This document shows positions 42,964-52,711 of a DNA stretch of 64,000 bases, piece by piece. The DNA is taken from the NCBI GenBank assembly GCA_964586075.1, contig CAZPGZ010000003.1, forward strand, positions 92,791-156,790. Direction: 5' to 3'. The notes below the pieces were generated by a model. That model was not told the origin of the DNA, searched no databases, and saw only the letters and a list, made by a program, of their open reading frames with translations. How positions within the stretch are numbered: position 1 is the first letter of the stretch; every line of letters starts with the position of its first letter. The translations under genes and the position numbers were made by a program. Source of the stretch: JBAZLV01 sp964586075. GTDB lineage: Bacteria > Nitrospirota > UBA9217.

Positions 42964-44784
42964 TCAGTCTATCCGCTCCCTGTTTTTCGGACGTTTGTTA
43001 GATTCGAGGATTCTTTTGCGAAGCCGGATGTTCTGCGGCGTCACTTCCACCAGTTCATCATCTTTGATGAATTCCAGCGCCTGCTCAAGTGAAAGCTGGC
43101 GGGGAGGGACCAGCCGCAGCGCCTCGTCGGCGCCGGAAGCGCGCATATTGGTCAGCTTCTTTTCCTTGACCACGTTTACGTCTATGTCGTTCTCACGGGA
43201 GTTCTCGCCGATGATCATGCCTTCATATACAGGGGTGCCTTCTTTCAGGAAAAGCTCCCCGCGGGGTTGTAGATGGAACAGGGCGTAGGTCGTGGTTTTC
43301 CCCGACCGGTCGGCAACGAGCGCGCCGGTGGTGCGCTTCGCGATTGGTCCCTGCCAGAGGTCGTAGCCGTCAAAGATGTGGTTCAGCAGACCGGTGCCGC
43401 GCGTATCGGTCAGAAACTCAGACCGGAAACCGATGAGTCCTCGGGCGGGAATGCGGAATTCGAGCCGCACTCTACCGTGGCCGTTGTTCGCCATCTTGGT
43501 CATGCGGCCCCTCCGGCTGCCGAGTTTCTGGGTGACCACGCCGATGAACTCTTCGGGGCAGTCGATGACCAGGTTCTCCATGGGTTCGTACGTGCTGCCG
43601 TCCTGCTGTTTTGTTATTGTCTCGGGCTGGGACACCGAAAGCTCATAGCCTTCGCGACGCATCATTTCAATCAGGATGGCGAGCTGCAGCTCCCCGCGTC
43701 CCATGACCTTAAAACTGTCGGTCGCTTCCTGGGGTTCCACCCTGATCGCAACATTGTACAAAAGTTCCTTCTCAAGCCGCTCTTTCAGGTGGCGTGACGT
43801 GACGAACTTGCCTTCCTTGCCCGCGAAGGGCGAATTGTTGATGGAAAACATCATCGAAATCGTCGGTTCGTCCACGGCTATGCGCGGCAACGGCTTCGGG
43901 TTCTCCGGGTCCGTAATGGTGTCACCGATATTGACGCCCTCGACGCCTGCCAGGGCAACAATATCGCCGACCGTGGCCCGGTCGGTGTCTTTCCTCTTGA
44001 GTCCCTGAAATTCATACAGGGAGGTGATTTTGGTTTTCACCGTCTCGCCGGCCTGGTTCACGACGCCGATGATTTCCGCTACTTTCGCGGTGCCGGAGAA
44101 TATCCTTCCGATTGCCAATCTGCCTACATAATCGTTGTAATCGATGTTCGCGACCAGGAGCTGGAGCGGCGAATTTTCGTCGCCTTCCGGGGCAGGAATG
44201 ATTTTTACGATAAGATCGAACAGAGGCTGGAGGTCTTTTCCGTCCTCCTCCATCTTCAGCTTGGCAATACCGTCGCGTGCAATCGTGTACACGATGGGAA
44301 AGTCAAGCTGTTCGTCCGTGGCGTCGAGGTCGATGAACAAATCGTAGACTTCATTCACAACTTCGGTAATGCGCGCATCCGGCCGGTCGATTTTGTTGAT
44401 CACGAGGATGGGAGGCAGGCCGAGCTCCAGGGCTTTTTTGAGTACGAACCGTGTCTGGGGAAGGGGGCCTTCCGAGGCGTCCACGAGCAGCAGCACGCCG
44501 TCTACCATTTTCAGGGTCCGCTCGACTTCGCCGCCGAAGTCGGCGTGGCCCGGCGTGTCTACGATATTGATTTTTACGCCGTTGTATGTGACTGCCGTGT
44601 TTTTCGCCATGATCGTTATTCCGCGCTCGCGTTCGAGGTCGATGTTGTCCATGACCCGCTCCTGCACGCGCTCGTTGTCGCGGAATGTTCCGCTCTGGCG
44701 CAGCAGCGCGTCCACGAGCGTGGTTTTGCCGTGGTCAACATGGGCAATGATGGCGATATTTCGTAAATCGGTCCGTTTTACCAT
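42964..44784 (-). CDS. typA: Ribosome-associated GTPase BipA/TypA
   Basis: A 606-residue translational GTPase. The G motifs are intact: G1 AHVDHGKTT (15-23), G3 DTPGHADF, G4 NKID, followed by the EF-G-like domain II and the unique C-terminal domain (RSEFLTDTRGTGLLNHIF and the final basic tail). BipA assists 50S assembly and helps growth under stress such as low temperature. Monocistronic, with the start fixed by homology; the ribosome binding site is weak. Confidence 0.96.
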   Translation of the reverse strand: MVKRTDLRNIAIIAHVDHGKTTLVDALLRQSGTFRDNERVQERVMDNIDLERERGITIMAKNTAVTYNGVKINIVDTPGHADFGGEVERTLKMVDGVLLLVDASEGPLPQTRFVLKKALELGLPPILVINKIDRPDARITEVVNEVYDLFIDLDATDEQLDFPIVYTIARDGIAKLKMEEDGKDLQPLFDLIVKIIPAPEGDENSPLQLLVANIDYNDYVGRLAIGRIFSGTAKVAEIIGVVNQAGETVKTKITSLYEFQGLKRKDTDRATVGDIVALAGVEGVNIGDTITDPENPKPLPRIAVDEPTISMMFSINNSPFAGKEGKFVTSRHLKERLEKELLYNVAIRVEPQEATDSFKVMGRGELQLAILIEMMRREGYELSVSQPETITKQQDGSTYEPMENLVIDCPEEFIGVVTQKLGSRRGRMTKMANNGHGRVRLEFRIPARGLIGFRSEFLTDTRGTGLLNHIFDGYDLWQGPIAKRTTGALVADRSGKTTTYALFHLQPRGELFLKEGTPVYEGMIIGENSRENDIDVNVVKEKKLTNMRASGADEALRLVPPRQLSLEQALEFIKDDELVEVTPQNIRLRKRILESNKRPKNRERID

Positions 44785-45103
44785 GATAAATCGATTCTCT
44801 CTTTCTTAATTGTACCACTGAGCGAGGCGAGAAGGCAGGGAGTTTTCCTGTCGCAGCGGCAAGAAGCCGTGACCTCTGTAAGGTCTGGTTTTATACCACG
44901 CCAGAGCGGGTTTTGTCAATGTAATAATCTGCTTTAGATGCCTGGTATGGTGCACGATCCCACATGGAAGGACCTTCTCGAAATAGTTGACATTCGCGGG
45001 CAATTCTTTTACTCTGTCACACCGGAAGCACCAAATGCCTGCTGCTGTAATTGCATGCGCTTTCCCGGTCTTATCGCAAGACGAGGTGTTGTTTTTTCTC
45101 ATT

Positions 45104-47026
45104 ATGGAATCTGTATCACATCGTATTTACAAACAATTGCAAAAACGCCTGGCCGGACCTCAGGAGCTTTATCTCATTGTATCCATCGAGACGCAAAAGC
45201 TTCTGGTCTGCAACGGTAGCTCTGTTGCCGAGCAATACGACTGTTCCACGTCCCGCTTCGGCAACGGCAACCGGGAAAACTCGCTCAAAACGCCGCTCGG
45301 TCTTCATCGGATAAAGGAAAAATTCGGGGCTGATGCGCCTGCGGGCCGCGTTTTCAGGGACCGCGAGGACACGTGCGAAGACTGGGACCACAGCAAGAAC
45401 GGCGACAATCTGATCCTGAGCCGCATTCTCAGACTCGAAGGCCTTGAAGAAGGGATCAACAAGGGTGCGGGGATCGATTCCTACGAACGCTATATCTATA
45501 TCCATGGCACAGGCCGGGAAGACCTGATCGGCACTCCCCTGTCACACGGGTGCGTGTGCATGCGGAACCTTGACGTTATCAGGTTGTTCGACACGGTTCC
45601 GGAAAACACGCTTGTGTATATCGATCCGCCGTCCCTCCTTGTTAACGACCATGCCTGTCGAACCGTTCACTTTACCGGCATTTTCGGCAGCGGCATGAGC
45701 GCGCTAGCGCAGTATCTTCGCTTTCAGGGCATCGCCGTTTCCGGCTCAGACCGGTTCCATACAAGCGAAGACACCGCGTTTATCCGGCGATCGCTTGAAG
45801 GGTTGGGGTGCACCATCGACCCTCAGAATGGATCGGGTGTCGGCCCAGACACGGATGTCGTTTGCGTTTCGACTGCAATAGAGGAATCGAATCCCGATAT
45901 TGCCGCGGCGCGCAAACTGAATGTTCCGATTGTCCACCGCTCCGACCTACTTGCTGCGATCATTACGACGAAAAAAACCATTGCCGTGGCAGGTACAAGC
46001 GGAAAGTCCACGGTGACGGCAATGATATTCGAATTCCTGAGCGCATGCGAAAAATCGCCTTCTCTGATAAGCGGCGCCGCCCTGCGCAGGCTCGAAAAGC
46101 AGGGGCTCATCGGCAACGCCTGGAACGGTGGATCAGATCTGCTGGTCGTTGAGGCGGACGAGAGTGACGGTTCGCTGGTTAAATACCGGCCCGAGGTTGC
46201 GGTTCTCCTGAATGTTTCGAAGGACCACAAAACCGTCGAAGAGATTAAAACACTTTTTGAAACGCTTGCAGCACAGTCTTCCTGGACAGCGCTGAATGCC
46301 GACGATCCGATTCTTGCCTCTCTTCCCGCGGCAAGCCGATTCGGAAAAAACGGTTCAGCCTCTTGGCGACCGGACCGGGAGCAGCTCCTGCCGGACTCGG
46401 TCAAGCTTGTCAAAGACGGCATTGCATTTCACCTGCCGCTTCCCGGCGAGCATAATCTCGAAAATCTGTGCGCCGCGCTGTGCATCTGCGAACATTTCGG
46501 ATGCGACCAGACCCTCCTTGCCGAGGCAGTCAAAAATTATGCAGGAGTCGCCCGGCGTTTCTCCGTGATCAGAACCAGGCATAGCATATGCGTGGTCGAT
46601 GACTTCGCGCACAATCCGGCAAAAATTGCCGCCGTTGTTCGCGCGGCGCGCGGACTTTCCAGCCGCATCATAGCCGTGTACCAGCCGCATGGGTTCGGCC
46701 CGACCCGGTTTTTGAAGGACGAATATATTGCCACATTCCGAACTGCATTCCGTCAAGATGAATCGCTCTATCTTCTGCCGATCTATTATGCCGGCGGCAC
46801 CGCGCAGAAAAATATTTCATCAGGAGACATCATCGCCGGTCTCGGCTCTGTGCCGTTTAAAGCGCACGCGGCAATGGGCCGTGATGAACTGCTGCATATA
46901 TTGAAGGCCGATGCGCGTCAGGGGGACTGTGTCCTCGTCATGGGAGCACGGGACCCGTCGCTGCCTGCTTTTGTGAACCGGATTGTCGGGATGTTCGGCG
47001 GAGAAATAAAGGAAAGCAACCCATGA
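45104..47026 (+). CDS. L,D-transpeptidase-MurC/Mpl ligase fusion
   Basis: About 640 residues. Residues 10-185 are a YkuD L,D-transpeptidase domain: YIHGTGREDLIGTPLSHGCVCMRN contains the HxGT and SHGC active-site motif with Cys150 as likely nucleophile; the usual SHGCxR is SHGCVC here. Residues about 205-640 form a Mur ligase of the MurC/Mpl type: VHFTGIFGSGMSALAQYLR, the P-loop GTSGKST (297-303), VEADESDG, and DDFAHNPAKIAAV with YQPHGFGPTR. MurC and Mpl load peptides onto UDP-MurNAc; LDTs crosslink peptidoglycan. Both in one chain is unusual, and no signal peptide is seen. The stop overlaps the next gene's start (ATGA at 47023). I use ATG 45104; an upstream in-frame start at 44987 is weaker. 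Confidence 0.85.
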   Translation: MESVSHRIYKQLQKRLAGPQELYLIVSIETQKLLVCNGSSVAEQYDCSTSRFGNGNRENSLKTPLGLHRIKEKFGADAPAGRVFRDREDTCEDWDHSKNGDNLILSRILRLEGLEEGINKGAGIDSYERYIYIHGTGREDLIGTPLSHGCVCMRNLDVIRLFDTVPENTLVYIDPPSLLVNDHACRTVHFTGIFGSGMSALAQYLRFQGIAVSGSDRFHTSEDTAFIRRSLEGLGCTIDPQNGSGVGPDTDVVCVSTAIEESNPDIAAARKLNVPIVHRSDLLAAIITTKKTIAVAGTSGKSTVTAMIFEFLSACEKSPSLISGAALRRLEKQGLIGNAWNGGSDLLVVEADESDGSLVKYRPEVAVLLNVSKDHKTVEEIKTLFETLAAQSSWTALNADDPILASLPAASRFGKNGSASWRPDREQLLPDSVKLVKDGIAFHLPLPGEHNLENLCAALCICEHFGCDQTLLAEAVKNYAGVARRFSVIRTRHSICVVDDFAHNPAKIAAVVRAARGLSSRIIAVYQPHGFGPTRFLKDEYIATFRTAFRQDESLYLLPIYYAGGTAQKNISSGDIIAGLGSVPFKAHAAMGRDELLHILKADARQGDCVLVMGARDPSLPAFVNRIVGMFGGEIKESNP

Positions 47027-47850
47027 CGCATGCCCTGCAATCAGCCACGCAGCTGAACAATGGAGTCTCCATGCCCATTCTCGGCCTGGGAGTTTATCAG
47101 ATACGTTCCGGCAGGGAGACGTACCAGGCAGTATCAACGGCCCTTGAAATCGGTTACCGTCATATCGATACTGCGAGCTACTACGGCAATGAAGAAGATA
47201 TAGGCAGGGCGGTCCGTGACAGCGCTGTCCCTCGGGAAGAAATCTTCATCACCACCAAACTCTGGAACAGCGACCACGGTTACGATTCCGCACTGTGTGC
47301 TTTTGATGCATCGCTCAGACGGCTGAATCTGGACTACCTTGATCTTTATTTGATCCATTTTCCGGTCACGTGCCTGCGGAAGGAAAGCTGGCGGGCGCTC
47401 GAAAAGATACTGAAAAGCGGACGGACCCGCGCAATCGGGGTGAGCAACTACACGGAACGTCACCTGAAAGAACTGCTTGGGCAATCGTCCATTGTGCCCG
47501 CGGTCAATCAGGTCGAATTCAGCCCTTTTCTGTATCAGCGCGACCTGCTCGCGTTTTGCAGGAGACAGGGGATACAACTTACTGCATACGCACCGCTTAC
47601 CGAAGGCCATCGGCTGCATGATTCCCGGATAACAGCCATTGCTAAAAAGCACGGCCGCACCAACGCCCAGATCATGCTTCGCTGGTCCTTCCAGCACGAA
47701 GTCGTCGTCATTCCAAAATCCAAACGTGCTGACAGAATCGCGGAAAACGCGGACATTTTTGACTTCGAACTCACCAGCGAAGAGATGTCAATACTCGACC
47801 GTCTTCATGACGGCTTCCGCTGCTGTTGGGATCCGGCCTCGGTTGCATGA
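47023..47850 (+). CDS. Aldo/keto reductase
   Basis: A 275-residue NADPH-dependent AKR of the 2,5-diketogluconate/aldehyde-reductase group. The catalytic tetrad parts are visible: Asp in DTASYYGNEEDIG, Tyr in that block, Lys in TTKLWN, His in LYLIHFP. The nucleotide-binding end IPKSKRADRIAENADIFDFELTSEE is intact. Translationally coupled to the upstream LDT-Mur ligase, though its link to cell-wall metabolism is unclear. Confidence 0.92.
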   Translation: MTHALQSATQLNNGVSMPILGLGVYQIRSGRETYQAVSTALEIGYRHIDTASYYGNEEDIGRAVRDSAVPREEIFITTKLWNSDHGYDSALCAFDASLRRLNLDYLDLYLIHFPVTCLRKESWRALEKILKSGRTRAIGVSNYTERHLKELLGQSSIVPAVNQVEFSPFLYQRDLLAFCRRQGIQLTAYAPLTEGHRLHDSRITAIAKKHGRTNAQIMLRWSFQHEVVVIPKSKRADRIAENADIFDFELTSEEMSILDRLHDGFRCCWDPASVA

Positions 47851-47955
47851 CCGCTTACACGTTTCTGTCTCATGCAGCAACCCTTGTGTTTTAAAATAGA
47901 GAGTTGTAATATGCACGATCTACGATCCTGACTCTCTTAACTCCAGGGAGTTGCA

Positions 47956-49074
47956 ATGTTCATATTCGGCATTATCCTGTTATCTGCGGTTACTGTTATC
48001 CACGTCTATGTCTTATGGCGTGCAAGCACGGTTCCTTCCATCCGTCAGCGCGTAACCGGAAAAACGTTTGTCATCGCGGGACTGATCCTCTGGGTTCTGT
48101 TTGTCTCAGGCCGCCTCTACGGCCATAACAATCCCGGTTTTTTCGCAATACTGCTGGAAACGGCAGGCATGGTCTGGATGGTTGTTGTGTTCCTGATCTC
48201 AGTGCCGATGCTGGCAGTGGATGCAATCACTGGTTTCGGCATGCTCATGCCCCGGATTGCACGATGGATGCGGGGGGCTGCAATCATAGTCGGTATCGTG
48301 CTTTCGATCGTCGCTTTGGTCCAAGGAACCCGTCAGCCCGTGGTTGAGAGCTATGAAGTGCTCTTGCCAGGGCTTCCTCCCAAACTCGACGGCACGAGCA
48401 TTGTCGGAGTGTCCGACATGCATCTCGGCTCCTTGCGAAAAGAAGAATGGATCAAAGAGCGGGTTTCCCAGGTTCTGGCGGAGCAGCCAGACATCATTGT
48501 TTTGCTTGGCGATATTTTTGAAGGACATGATCTGCCGCCGAAAGCGTTCATCACGGAGTTATCGAAGTTAAAAGCCCCGTTGGGTGTCTGGGCGGTGCTT
48601 GGCAACCATGAGTTTCACGGAGAGAATAATGACATTGGTCCTGTGTTTCAGGACGCCGGCATCACCCTGCTCAGAAATGAGAAAGTCATGGTTTTATCGG
48701 GGCTGGTGCTGGCAGGCGTGGACGATTTGACGTTCAACCGCCGCATTGGATCGAAGGTTGACCTTGTTACCAGAGCGCTCGCGTCGCCCTCATCCGGAGC
48801 GACCATCCTTCTTTCGCACACGCCCTGGCATGCAGACCGCGCCGCAAGCGCCGGTGCAGGTCTTATGCTCTGCGGTCATACCCATGGAGGTCAGGTCTGG
48901 CCGTTCGGGTATTTCGTCAGGACAATTTACCCGCTGCTCGCGGGCAGATATAACGTGGACGGCATGACGGTCATCGTGTCCCGCGGCGCGGGTCTGTGGG
49001 GGCCGCCCATGCGGCTGTGGGAGCGGGGAGATATTATTCGTGTGACTCTGCGGGCAAAGAAAAAGGAAGCGTAA
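47956..49074 (+). CDS. Membrane-anchored metallophosphoesterase
   Basis: A 372-residue protein with several N-terminal transmembrane helices (about 1-120) and a C-terminal calcineurin-like phosphoesterase domain (about 145-372). The metal-binding motifs SDMHLG, GDIFEGHD, LGNHE, SHTPWH and GHTHGGQ are all present, as in the YkuE/YaeI family, which includes proteins of lipid-A or polyprenyl-phosphate metabolism. AGGGAG precedes the ATG. Confidence 0.9.
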   Translation: MFIFGIILLSAVTVIHVYVLWRASTVPSIRQRVTGKTFVIAGLILWVLFVSGRLYGHNNPGFFAILLETAGMVWMVVVFLISVPMLAVDAITGFGMLMPRIARWMRGAAIIVGIVLSIVALVQGTRQPVVESYEVLLPGLPPKLDGTSIVGVSDMHLGSLRKEEWIKERVSQVLAEQPDIIVLLGDIFEGHDLPPKAFITELSKLKAPLGVWAVLGNHEFHGENNDIGPVFQDAGITLLRNEKVMVLSGLVLAGVDDLTFNRRIGSKVDLVTRALASPSSGATILLSHTPWHADRAASAGAGLMLCGHTHGGQVWPFGYFVRTIYPLLAGRYNVDGMTVIVSRGAGLWGPPMRLWERGDIIRVTLRAKKKEA

Positions 49075-49142
49075 AAAATCCACTTCCTCATCTTGGTCTC
49101 TGACTGTTTTTTAGAGAAAGACCGGCAGCCGCTTCCTGTCCG

Positions 49143-49754
49143 TTACTTCAGGAGTTTTGCGGCGATCATGGCAACATGCCTGCCCTGATAGCGCGCGGCT
49201 GCAAGCTCATTTTCGCTCGGCAGCCGTTCGCCTTTTCCACCCGCGATGGTCGACGCGCCATACGGCGAACAGCCGGTGATCTCGTCGATCCTCATCTGTC
49301 CCTGGAACGCATACGGCAGACCTACAATAATCATTCCCTGATGCAACAGCGTTGTGTGGAAACTCAGGATGGTTGATTCCTGGCCGCCGTGCTGGGTGGC
49401 CGAACTCGTGAACACGCTGCCGACCTTGCCGACCAGTTTTCCCATTGCCCAGAGCTGCCCCGTGGCATCGAGGAACTGGCGCATCTGTCCGCACATGTTT
49501 CCGAACCTCGTCGGCGCTCCGAAGATGATCGCGTCTGCCGCCGCCAGCTCATCCACCGTGCAGACCGGGATGCGGGCAAAAGCCTTCTGGGCTTCAATCG
49601 CTCCCATTGCCTTCAGAATTTCCGGCGTGAGCGTCTCGGGCACCCTGCGCAGAACAGGCTCCGCCCCCGGCACCTCCTTCACTCCCTCGGCGACTGCCTC
49701 CGCCATGCGGTAAATGTGGCCATACATCGAATAAAACGGAATCAAAACCTTCAT
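49143..49754 (-). CDS. wrbA: NAD(P)H:quinone oxidoreductase WrbA
   Basis: A 203-residue flavodoxin-like FMN protein. The N-terminal phosphate-binding loop (YSMYGHIYRMAEAV), AIIFGAPTRFGNMCGQMRQFLD, SATQHGGQE, and the final Gly-rich region are those of WrbA, which reduces quinones by two electrons to avoid radical formation. GGAGG seven bases before ATG. Convergent with the phosphoesterase gene. Confidence 0.95.
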   Translation of the reverse strand: MKVLIPFYSMYGHIYRMAEAVAEGVKEVPGAEPVLRRVPETLTPEILKAMGAIEAQKAFARIPVCTVDELAAADAIIFGAPTRFGNMCGQMRQFLDATGQLWAMGKLVGKVGSVFTSSATQHGGQESTILSFHTTLLHQGMIIVGLPYAFQGQMRIDEITGCSPYGASTIAGGKGERLPSENELAAARYQGRHVAMIAAKLLK

Positions 49755-49953
49755 ATACTTCCTCCTGTGATTTATATTTCTCTAGAGTATGGTTTTAAGT
49801 ATAGCACCGGATGGGCGAAGGGGTGGTGTTCAATAAAAAACTTTATGTATTCATACGACCAGCATTTTCAGCTTGCCCCTTTCGTCGAAGTATAGTACGC
49901 TAGGTTTAATACAACAAAGAATCGCTTAAATTCATTGAGGCGGTAAATTTCGC

Positions 49954-50379
49954 ATGATCAGAGAAAAAATCAATTTACCTGTATTAATTGTTTCATTCGT
50001 GCTGCTGTGCGGGAGCTTATTATATGGCTGTGCCAACGGAATATACTTTAAGTCTCCTGCCAAAGACGGCATTGCAACGTGCAGGAGCCTGCCCTCCATA
50101 AAAGAAAAATGCGGAGAACGCGACTGCCTCGGTCCGCCGAAAATTGAATGCTGCGTTGCAGCAACGTGCCGGAGCTACGAATTTATGTATCTGCAGGGAA
50201 ACAAAGGCGCAGGGATCTATTACGCTGATAAAATCAGCCATACCGGACAGGATAAATGCGGCGTGTGGCAATATACGATTCAGAACGAACGGTTGTGGCT
50301 GCCACAGATTCCGGCGACTGAGCGTGAAGAAAAGAATGTATGCAATAAACTCTGTGGTCCCTCAGAATGGACGAAATAA
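49954..50379 (+). CDS. Cysteine-rich lipoprotein
   Basis: A 141-residue predicted lipoprotein; the signal sequence ends in the lipobox LYGC (about residue 27). The mature part holds ten or so cysteines, several in pairs such as KCGERDC, ECCVAATC and NKLC, suggesting a disulfide-rich extracytoplasmic fold. No family recognised. GAGG lies some 12 bases before the ATG. Confidence 0.65.
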   Translation: MIREKINLPVLIVSFVLLCGSLLYGCANGIYFKSPAKDGIATCRSLPSIKEKCGERDCLGPPKIECCVAATCRSYEFMYLQGNKGAGIYYADKISHTGQDKCGVWQYTIQNERLWLPQIPATEREEKNVCNKLCGPSEWTK

Positions 50380-50586
50380 CCGGCTGCTTTTGTTCTGAAA
50401 GGCCCATCAAACACGCGTGATAAGCGCTCATATGCCCATATTATCAACGCCGTCAGCCACGCTTTGTTATTGAGTCGGTTTATGTGTGATTTTGCAATAA
50501 AGCAGCAAAGTTTTCTCTTTTAAAACGTCAACCTCGTCGCTCGGCCATAATCGGTAATTGTTCTTTTCTCGAAGACAAATCAAGGG

Positions 50587-50592
50587 TATAAT
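50587..50592 (+). promoter_or_regulatory. -10 element upstream of coiled-coil protein gene
   Basis: A perfect TATAAT at 50587-50592, 48 bp before the next start codon. No good -35 is present at the standard spacing. Confidence 0.45.
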
Positions 50593-50639
50593 ATATTTAG
50601 TTTCAAGATACAGCACAGAACAGCATTGTGGAGAACTGC

Positions 50640-51437
50640 ATGAGCGAAGATCTTGCCCGCATTGTTACCCAGCTTTTTGCGAAACCGACGAACGGAAAAG
50701 AGTTGTCAGCTCAGATTCAGCATCTCGGCGAAGAGATAAGAAAAGTAATTCAAAGCGAGAATACAGTTTTTGGGAAATTTTTCGGACTGCTGGAATCATT
50801 CCGGGGGATCATTCCAGATGAGCAGCAGCGTTACCTCGCTGCGCTCCAGGCATTATCCACAACGCTGAAGCAGAACCCCCAGGAAATAAAAAAGGCCATC
50901 AGCCGCCAGCTTGATGAACTGAAAATACTCGAGAAAGGGTTGGTGCCGACCGAGCATGCCTGGCGTGATGAGCTGAAAGGCATGGAAGCCAGGTCACAGC
51001 AGCTCAAGGGAGAAATGGCCCTGCTGCGGGAAAGAATGACGCAGCTTGAAAGCGAAGAAAAAAATCTGCACTCAGCCATGTCGTCGCGGGAAAAGGACAT
51101 GGCGTTTGCAGAGAAAACAGTGCGGGAGCTTTTTGCGAATATTGTGGCGGAGGTAAGCGCTTTCAACAAAAAGGTGTCGGAATTGACTGTTGACGCCCCG
51201 GCGGCACAACCGGCCGCATCTTCCGCACAGGCAGTCCCGCAGATGGGATCTCAGAGAAACGCAGCCGCCGGTACGGGAAAAAGCGGCGAACAGACGGTGG
51301 AGGCAGGGACAGCCCAAGCAAAGCAGGACACGAAATACCAAAAAAAATGTCCCCTGTGCGGGGGGCCGTTCAACCTGCTTGAGTATCAAAATATCTGGCA
51401 GTGCTATTCCTGCGCCTATGAAGAACCGAACCGTTGA
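50640..51437 (+). CDS. Coiled-coil protein with C-terminal zinc ribbon
   Basis: A 265-residue protein. Residues about 5-180 are long helices with coiled-coil character (LRERMTQLESEEKNLHSAM), followed by a disordered Ala/Gln/Gly-rich linker (about 185-230) and a C-terminal zinc ribbon CPLCGG...CYSCAYE (about 239-260), a typical CxxC-x14-CxxC arrangement. No family recognised; a scaffold or sensing role is possible. Start at ATG 50640 with GGAG upstream; an in-frame codon four residues earlier is also possible. Confidence 0.7.
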   Translation: MSEDLARIVTQLFAKPTNGKELSAQIQHLGEEIRKVIQSENTVFGKFFGLLESFRGIIPDEQQRYLAALQALSTTLKQNPQEIKKAISRQLDELKILEKGLVPTEHAWRDELKGMEARSQQLKGEMALLRERMTQLESEEKNLHSAMSSREKDMAFAEKTVRELFANIVAEVSAFNKKVSELTVDAPAAQPAASSAQAVPQMGSQRNAAAGTGKSGEQTVEAGTAQAKQDTKYQKKCPLCGGPFNLLEYQNIWQCYSCAYEEPNR

Positions 51438-51583
51438 GAGACGTCTTTAAAGATAAATTTTTTTTGCAAGAGCTCGTACGTTGATTTCTGAAAGTGCCGT
51501 TCTAGGCCGTCTGGCTATTCATATCATCTCACAAGTCTCTCAAACCACATAATCTCTTACGATAATACGTGTGTTCCCATCTC

Positions 51584-52651
51584 TTAATTGTACATCAGCT
51601 TCCGCTCAAGGTCTTTTGAACGGGAGACGCGTTTTGCCTCGTCGAGAGTTATGAGCTCCGCCCTGCAAAGTTGAATGAGGTGCTGATCCATTGTCTGCAT
51701 GTGGTATTCGTCGCGTCCCTTCTCGATGTACTGCTCGATCTCGTCGAGCTTATTGTCGCGAATGCACGCCTTGATGGTGGGGGTCGCGTACATTACTTCG
51801 AGGACAGGCAGAACGGTATCCTCTTTTTTCCCCCTGATAAGTCTCATGGATATGACGGCGATAAGGCTTTCCGCCAGCCGTTGCCTGACATTCTCTTGCG
51901 CCTCGGGCGGGAAATAACCGACGATGCGGTTGACGGAGGAAGCGGTGTTATGAGTATGCAGCGTGGAAAAAACCAGATGTCCTGTCTCGGCGGCCTTGAC
52001 ACAGGCGTCTATGGTTTCGAGGTCGCGCATTTCTCCGACCATGATGACGTCCGGATTCATGCGCATCGCGGACCGGAGGGCAACGCTGAAGCTTTCCGTG
52101 TCGATACCTACTTCCCGCTGAATAATACAGCTTTTGCTCGAAGTGAACAGAAATTCGATCGGGTCCTCAATGGTAATGATATTATAGTCGAAATTATCAT
52201 TGACATACTTTATCATCGACGCGAGCGTCGTTGACTTGCCGTTGCCGGTCGGTCCCGTGACGAGCACCAGGCCGTTCGGGACCTGCGCAATCTTGCCGAG
52301 GACCGGGGGAAGATTCAACTGCTCGAAAGTACTTATCTGGTGGGGGATGACCCGCATGACGACGCCGATATTGCCGCGCTGCCGGAAAATGCTTACGCGG
52401 AAGCGTCCGACATCAGCCAGGGTATAGGCGGTATCAAATTCCTTCAAGTCATCCGGCAGCTTCCGGTTGTGTTGGGCCAGGACTGCGTTAGCGACGAACT
52501 CAGTGTCCTGCTTCGTCAGGTTCGCGAGTTTGGCGCGAATGATGTATCCGCGCACCCGGAACATCGGAGGGTTATCGACCTCAAAATGGATGTCCGAGAC
52601 TTTTTTATCGAAGGCAATGTGAAGAATCTGATTCAGCATTTCATTATTCAT
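51584..52651 (-). CDS. pilT: Type IV pilus retraction ATPase PilT/PilU
   Basis: A 355-residue secretion-type ATPase. Walker A is GPTGNGKST (133-141), Walker B-like MVGEMRDLETID with the Asp and His boxes around it, and the PilT-typical C-terminal helix PTIKACIRDNKLDEIEQY corresponding to AIRNLIRE. It powers pilus retraction for twitching motility. Transcribed with and 60 bp downstream of the DUF4388/receiver-like gene. No other pil gene lies in the window. Confidence 0.93.
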   Translation of the reverse strand: MNNEMLNQILHIAFDKKVSDIHFEVDNPPMFRVRGYIIRAKLANLTKQDTEFVANAVLAQHNRKLPDDLKEFDTAYTLADVGRFRVSIFRQRGNIGVVMRVIPHQISTFEQLNLPPVLGKIAQVPNGLVLVTGPTGNGKSTTLASMIKYVNDNFDYNIITIEDPIEFLFTSSKSCIIQREVGIDTESFSVALRSAMRMNPDVIMVGEMRDLETIDACVKAAETGHLVFSTLHTHNTASSVNRIVGYFPPEAQENVRQRLAESLIAVISMRLIRGKKEDTVLPVLEVMYATPTIKACIRDNKLDEIEQYIEKGRDEYHMQTMDQHLIQLCRAELITLDEAKRVSRSKDLERKLMYN

Positions 52652-52711
52652 GGCGTTCTTGTACCTCCGCGTTTTCTTGTAGGTTTAAACCATCCGGTTT
52701 GCGCCCGATCT

